Below are positions 5,930 to 9,683 of a stretch of 9,683 nt of DNA, piece after piece. The DNA comes from Methylococcaceae bacterium (GTDB lineage: Bacteria; Pseudomonadota; Gammaproteobacteria; Methylococcales; Methylomonadaceae): positions 1 through 9,683 of the forward strand of contig CANKON010000033.1 in NCBI GenBank assembly GCA_947484105.1, read 5' to 3'. The notes beneath the pieces were generated by a model. The model made no database searches, was not told the origin of the DNA, and saw only the letters and a list, made by a program, of their open reading frames with translations. How positions within the stretch are numbered: position 1 is the first letter of the stretch; each line of letters starts with the position of its first letter. Both the position numbers and the translations under genes were made by a program.

Positions 5930-6256
5930 GTCAGTGCTGCCTATAAGCGATGTGAGCGATACCATGTCAGTTCGCAATTTTTGACGTTTTGAAAGTTTCG
6001 ATTGTGCAAATGTCGGCAACTCGGTAAAAACAAACACTTGTTTCTTAATTAACAATTCAACAATGTCTTCAAGTACCCTGATTAATTCCATATCAGAGGC
6101 TATCAGCACTTGCTCACTTAAATTGCCTGTCGCTGATTTATTCTTAAAATTTATGACATCGGGTGAATTATCATCCATCCATTTTGCGTTAATATCTTCT
6201 TGTTTGTCATACAAGGCTAAAATTTCTCCCCTGTCATTTTGTAATACATAAGCCAT
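5915..6256 (-). CDS. Conserved small protein of unknown function between type I secretion genes
   Basis: A 113-residue cytoplasmic protein without signal peptide or membrane segments. It begins MAYVLQNDRGEILALYDKQED, which looks like a short beta-hairpin unit. The second half, ASDMELIRVLEDIVELLIKKQVFVFTELPTFAQSKLSKRQKLRTDM, looks largely helical. This layout (short N-terminal 'Y.V..d..G.I.A.Y' unit followed by 'sD..liRvLeDli..Li.kg...FtdLP..aq.KL..R..lR') resembles a family found in many gammaproteobacteria and often labelled 'tryptophan synthase subunit beta-like'. Nothing here suggests PLP chemistry, so that name should not be taken as function. The ATG at 6256 is supported by AGGAG (6264-6268, minus strand) 7 bases upstream. 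It is convergent with the tolC-like gene and divergent from the ABC gene, so it interrupts the exporter cluster. The gene is real; role unknown. Confidence 0.8.
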   Translation of the reverse strand: MAYVLQNDRGEILALYDKQEDINAKWMDDNSPDVINFKNKSATGNLSEQVLIASDMELIRVLEDIVELLIKKQVFVFTELPTFAQSKLSKRQKLRTDMVSLTSLIGSTDDGIF

Positions 6257-6263
6257 GATTGCA

Positions 6264-6268
6264 CTCCT
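6264..6268 (-). promoter_or_regulatory. Ribosome binding site of the minus-strand small gene
   Basis: AGGAG on the minus strand, 7 bases before the ATG at 6256; a clear match that fixes the start. Confidence 0.7.
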
Positions 6269-6352
6269 ATTTTCGATATTTTTTTATGGTATTCTAAGAT
6301 ACTGTTATGATTTTTGATATGGTCTTATTTAATCCATAACTACCGCTTTAAC

Positions 6353-6384
6353 TATAATCCATTATGAAAATAAATTTTCACAAT
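6353..6384 (+). promoter_or_regulatory. Probable promoter -10 box with adjoining palindrome upstream of the ABC transporter gene
   Basis: A perfect TATAAT lies at 6353-6358, 80 bases before the ABC gene start; the -35 position (around 6329-6334, TTAATC) is a poor match. Directly downstream, over the expected transcription start, lies an inverted repeat: 6361-6371 (ATTATGAAAAT) pairs with 6374-6384 (ATTTTCACAAT) at 10 of 11 positions around AA. A palindrome in this position is typical of a repressor operator. No protein can be named. Confidence 0.4.
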
Positions 6385-6438
6385 GTTTGGTTGGGTAATT
6401 ATCACGCCTTTTTAATCACTGCCTAGACACATACATTT

Positions 6439-8613
6439 ATGACTCTTAGTTCCTCAGAAATCACGTCTGTTTCGCCACCCGTCAAACCGTTGATTCAAAC
6501 GCCTGTTAACGATCCTTTACTGCAGGCTCTGATTGCGTTATGTCGGTTACTACACAACCCGCATTCAGCCGATGCGCTGATTGCGGGTTTGCCTTTACAA
6601 GACAATAAATTAACGCCCGATTTATTTCCGCGTGCCGCGCAAAGAGCGGGCTTATCAACAGGCTTAGTACAAAGACCGCTGGCGCGTATTTCTAATTTGG
6701 TACTGCCCGCTGTATTGCTTTTAAAAGATGATCAAACTTGTATTTATATCAGTCGTGACGGTGATAACTGTACGATTCTGTTGCCTGAAACATCTGATGG
6801 TACTAAAACCGTCAGTTTCGAGGAATTAGAGCGGCAACACACAGGATTCGCTTTTTTTGTCCAAGAGCAGCATCAATTTGATAATCGCTCGGACGAACGC
6901 AAAGCCCCCAAAACCATTCATTGGTTCTGGGATGTCATTTTTAAATCCTGGCCCATTTATACGGAAGTGTTAGTGGCATCGTTGCTGGTCAATATATTTG
7001 CCATCATCACGCCGCTTTTCACCATGAACGTGTATGACAGAGTGGTTCCCAATCACGCCCTTGAAACGCTTTGGGTTTTGGCAATTGGCGTGAGTATTGT
7101 CTATGTGTTTGAATTTATTCTGAAAGCGTTACGCGGTTATTTTATCGACACCGCGAGTAAGCGAGCAGAAATTGTCTTATCTGCTACCTTGTTTGAGCGA
7201 ATTCTAGGCATCAAAATGGAATCACGCCCCGCCTCGATTGGTGTGTTTGCGAATAATTTCAATGAATTTGAATCATTCAGAGAGTTTTTAACTTCTGCCA
7301 CGTTAACCGCACTTATTGATTTACCGTTTGCGGTGTTATTTTTAGTCGTCATTTGGTATCTCGCGGGCAGCTTGGTCATTATTCCGTTAATTGCGATTCC
7401 GCTTGCGATGTTGGTGGGCTATTTAATTCAATTGCCACTCAAAAAAATTACTGCCGAATTGTCGAAATTTTCATCGCAAAAAGGCGCGACGCTTTATGAA
7501 GCGTTAGCCAATTTAGAAACCATTAAGGGAACGGGTTCAGAAGGGCAGTCACAAAAAAGATGGGAAGAAACCATTGCTCGCATGAGCAAACTGGGTTTGA
7601 AATCACGGTTTTATTCGTCGCTTGCCATCAACTTCACGACATTTTTACAATCCATGACTAGCGTTGCCGTCGTGGTGTATGCGGTGTATTTGATTTCTGA
7701 AAATGAACTGACGATGGGCGGGTTAATTGCCTGTACGATGCTACTTCGCAATGCACTCAATCCGATTGGTAAAGTCGCTGCGTTATTAACCCGTTATGAT
7801 CAAGCTCGCGTCGCACTTGAGTCATTAAAAAACCTCATGAATCAACCTGTTGAACGCGAAGAAAAGAAAAAATACTTACACCGTCCTAAATTTAAAGGCA
7901 GCATCGAATTTAAAAACGTGTCATTCAGTTATCCCAACCAAAAATCCAAAGCCGTTGAAGACATCTCATTTAAAATCAAACCAGGTGAACACGTTGCGAT
8001 TTTAGGTCGAATTGGTTCGGGAAAAACCACGCTGGAAAAATTATTGTTAGGTTTTTATGAAGTCAAAGAAGGTTCTATCCTTGTTGATGGGACGGATATT
8101 CGTCAAATAGACCCATCCGATTTACGTCGCCAAATTGGGTATGTGTCGCAAGATATTTCATTGATGTACGGCACGGTTAAAGACAATATCACGCTGGGGG
8201 CGCGTTATGCCGATGACGCAATGATTTTACAAGCCGCGCAAATTGCAGGCGTGACTAACTTTATAGATAAGCATCCGGACGGTTTCGATATGCCTGTCGG
8301 CGAACGGGGACAGGCATTATCTGGCGGGCAGCGTCAAAGTGTTGCAGTCGCACGGTCATTGCTTTTGTCACCGCCGATTTATGTTATGGATGAACCCACT
8401 AATTCGATGGATAACAGTACCGAAGATGGTTTTAAACAGCGATTGGCGCAACATATCGTGGATGAAACGTTTATTCTCGTTACGCATCGCACCTCGTTAT
8501 TAACGCTCGTGGATCGCCTTATTATTATGGATAACGGTCGAATTGTGGCGGATGGTGCGAAAGATCAAGTTCTAAATGCCTTAAAACAAGGTCAAATCAA
8601 GGTTTCAGGTTAA
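6439..8613 (+). CDS. Type I secretion ABC transporter, LapB/LssB-like (permease fused to ATPase)
   Basis: A 724-residue inner-membrane exporter. Residues about 25-145 form a C39-like N-terminal domain. There is no Cys-Gly active-site motif and no catalytic His region, so it should bind substrate rather than cleave a leader. Residues about 165-450 are the membrane domain, with hydrophobic segments near 175-195, 210-228, 287-308, 311-331 and 400-420. The ATPase domain (about 488-724) is intact: Walker A GRIGSGKT 523-530, Q-loop Gln571, signature LSGGQ 628-632, Walker B IYVMDE 647-652 with Glu652, and H-loop His683. The 'GRIGSGKTTLEKLLLGFY ... DGTDIRQIDPSDLRRQIGYVSQD' wording is characteristic of LapB/LssB-type exporters of large adhesins and RTX proteins. 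The start has no evident Shine-Dalgarno; the protein length fits the family. It is followed after 7 bases by the HlyD-type gene, surely in one operon. Confidence 0.93.
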   Translation: MTLSSSEITSVSPPVKPLIQTPVNDPLLQALIALCRLLHNPHSADALIAGLPLQDNKLTPDLFPRAAQRAGLSTGLVQRPLARISNLVLPAVLLLKDDQTCIYISRDGDNCTILLPETSDGTKTVSFEELERQHTGFAFFVQEQHQFDNRSDERKAPKTIHWFWDVIFKSWPIYTEVLVASLLVNIFAIITPLFTMNVYDRVVPNHALETLWVLAIGVSIVYVFEFILKALRGYFIDTASKRAEIVLSATLFERILGIKMESRPASIGVFANNFNEFESFREFLTSATLTALIDLPFAVLFLVVIWYLAGSLVIIPLIAIPLAMLVGYLIQLPLKKITAELSKFSSQKGATLYEALANLETIKGTGSEGQSQKRWEETIARMSKLGLKSRFYSSLAINFTTFLQSMTSVAVVVYAVYLISENELTMGGLIACTMLLRNALNPIGKVAALLTRYDQARVALESLKNLMNQPVEREEKKKYLHRPKFKGSIEFKNVSFSYPNQKSKAVEDISFKIKPGEHVAILGRIGSGKTTLEKLLLGFYEVKEGSILVDGTDIRQIDPSDLRRQIGYVSQDISLMYGTVKDNITLGARYADDAMILQAAQIAGVTNFIDKHPDGFDMPVGERGQALSGGQRQSVAVARSLLLSPPIYVMDEPTNSMDNSTEDGFKQRLAQHIVDETFILVTHRTSLLTLVDRLIIMDNGRIVADGAKDQVLNALKQGQIKVSG

Positions 8614-8620
8614 GTCGATT

Positions 8621-9683
8621 ATGCTAAATAAAATGAAGATTTTCAGAAAAACAGCCGAAGAACAAACCGAAGATGTGAATTACATCACCGATGTCACGGC
8701 AGATGTTTTGTACCGTTCACCGATACAAAGCCATATTATTCTTTGGTTGAGTGCGTCATTTGTTTTCGTTGCCTTAATTTGGGCGAATTATGCGATGCTT
8801 GATGAAATGACCCGAGGGTCTGGAAAAATTATTCCGTCCAGTCATTTGCAAGTGATTCAGAATCTTGAAGGCGGGATTTTGTCCGAAGTGTTTGTGAAAG
8901 AAGGCGAAGTGGTTGAGCGTGATCAACCGTTAATGAAACTCGATGATATTGGTTTTAATGCGTCTTACACGGAAGAAAAACAGAAGTATTATGAATCGTT
9001 GGCGGATTATTCTCGTTTAACCGCGTTGGCGAATAACACGCCGTTGGTCATTCCTGAAAATATCAAACGCGAAAGTCCAGAATTAGCACACCAAACGCTT
9101 CGATTGTATGAATTCAAAAAAGAAGAATACAACTCCACGCTCGAAACCATCAATCAAAAAATTAAACAGCACGAACAAGCACTGGTTGAAGCCGAATCTA
9201 AAAAAAATCGGCTGGCGGAAAGCTATTCGTTATTGGCAAAAGAAATTGAATTATCAGAACCGCTAGTTGGCTCGGGAGCGATGTCACAAGTTGAATTATT
9301 GCGCTTACAACGTAGCGCAAATGATTTACAAGGCGAATTAAACGCGACTAAATTATCCGTTCCGCGTTTGAAAGCGATGCTCGATGAAGCGAAAAATGGT
9401 ATCAAGGAACATCAATCTCAATTTCGTGCGACGATTATGACCGACTTGAATACGGCTAAAGCGGAATCGGATCATATTGCCGAATCGATGCGCTCAACCA
9501 AAGATAAAGTCACGAGAACCATTGTGCGTGCACCTGTTAAAGGGACTATTAAGCAAATCAAAGTGAACACCATTGGCGGCGTGATTCAGCCTGGTATGGA
9601 TTTAATTGAAATTGTGCCTTTTGAAGATAAATTGCTGATTCAAGCTGAAATCAAACCGTCGGATATTGCATTTTTGCGTCCTA
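8621..9683 (+). CDS. HlyD-family periplasmic adaptor of type I secretion (LapC-like), 3' end outside window
   Basis: The frame stays open to the window edge, giving 354 residues of a protein usually about 430-450 long. A short cytoplasmic N-terminus is followed by one membrane segment (about 39-57, IILWLSASFVFVALIWANY), a first beta/lipoyl half (QVIQNLEGGILSEVFVKEGEVVERDQPLMKLDD, about 77-109), a long coiled-coil hairpin rich in Glu, Lys and Gln (about 115-295), and the second lipoyl half (IVRAPVKGTIKQIKV...GGVIQPGMDLIEIVP, about 302-336). This order is standard for type I HlyD/LapC adaptors that link the ABC protein to TolC. The ATG at 8621 lies 7 bases after the ABC stop, with only a weak GGTTAAG upstream, so translation may be coupled. 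A second in-frame ATG at 8633 is possible. The missing part is the rest of the beta-barrel domain. Confidence 0.93.
   Translation, partial: MLNKMKIFRKTAEEQTEDVNYITDVTADVLYRSPIQSHIILWLSASFVFVALIWANYAMLDEMTRGSGKIIPSSHLQVIQNLEGGILSEVFVKEGEVVERDQPLMKLDDIGFNASYTEEKQKYYESLADYSRLTALANNTPLVIPENIKRESPELAHQTLRLYEFKKEEYNSTLETINQKIKQHEQALVEAESKKNRLAESYSLLAKEIELSEPLVGSGAMSQVELLRLQRSANDLQGELNATKLSVPRLKAMLDEAKNGIKEHQSQFRATIMTDLNTAKAESDHIAESMRSTKDKVTRTIVRAPVKGTIKQIKVNTIGGVIQPGMDLIEIVPFEDKLLIQAEIKPSDIAFLRP

Noticed and set aside
6464..6874. Active C39 leader peptidase in the ABC transporter
   Set aside because: The only nearby cysteine (residue 35, LIALCRLLHN) is not in a Cys-Gly catalytic context and the His/Asp region is missing, so the domain looks non-catalytic.

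Overview
The window looks like chromosomal DNA of a moderately AT-rich gammaproteobacterium. The best lineage evidence is the helicase at 1419-2756: its basic C-terminal tail matches what I know of enterobacterial SrmB. A Legionella/Pseudomonas-style (LssB/LapB type) secretion ATPase and a GatA that implies an indirect Gln-tRNA pathway fit this. A sulfur-oxidising or methylotrophic gammaproteobacterium would suit the base composition, but that is a guess. There are no tRNAs, rRNAs, insertion sequences or CRISPR arrays, and no gene-free stretch exceeds 300 bases.

Left part (1-2800), plus strand, mostly housekeeping: the C-terminal half of gatA (cut by the window edge), a small exported protein with a coiled coil and a BamE/SmpA-like domain, and a DEAD-box RNA helicase (srmB). 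Next comes a minus-strand gene for an exported lytic transglycosylase with Sel1-like repeats (2808-3716). It converges on srmB, with a hairpin terminator between the two.

Right part (3983-9683), a type I secretion locus: (1) an 82-residue acidic protein that looks like the C-terminal secretion-signal domain of giant type I adhesins, standing alone with its own strong ribosome binding site; (2) a TolC/LapE-type outer-membrane channel with a Lys/Glu/Pro-rich tail; (3) a minus-strand conserved small protein of unknown function; (4) a LapB/LssB-type ABC transporter with a degenerate, probably non-cleaving, C39-like domain; (5) an HlyD/LapC-type adaptor that runs off the right edge. Items 2, 4 and 5 give all three parts of a complete type I exporter: inner-membrane ATPase, periplasmic adaptor and outer-membrane channel.

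The most interesting point is item 1. No giant RTX/VCBS adhesin is present here, yet an intact gene for what resembles only the adhesin's export signal sits next to the exporter. It could be a very small secreted substrate, a decoy or regulator of the exporter, or the end product of adhesin decay. An intrinsic terminator lies between this gene and the tolC-like start codon and leaves little room for a separate tolC promoter, so termination or readthrough there may set the ratio of the two products.
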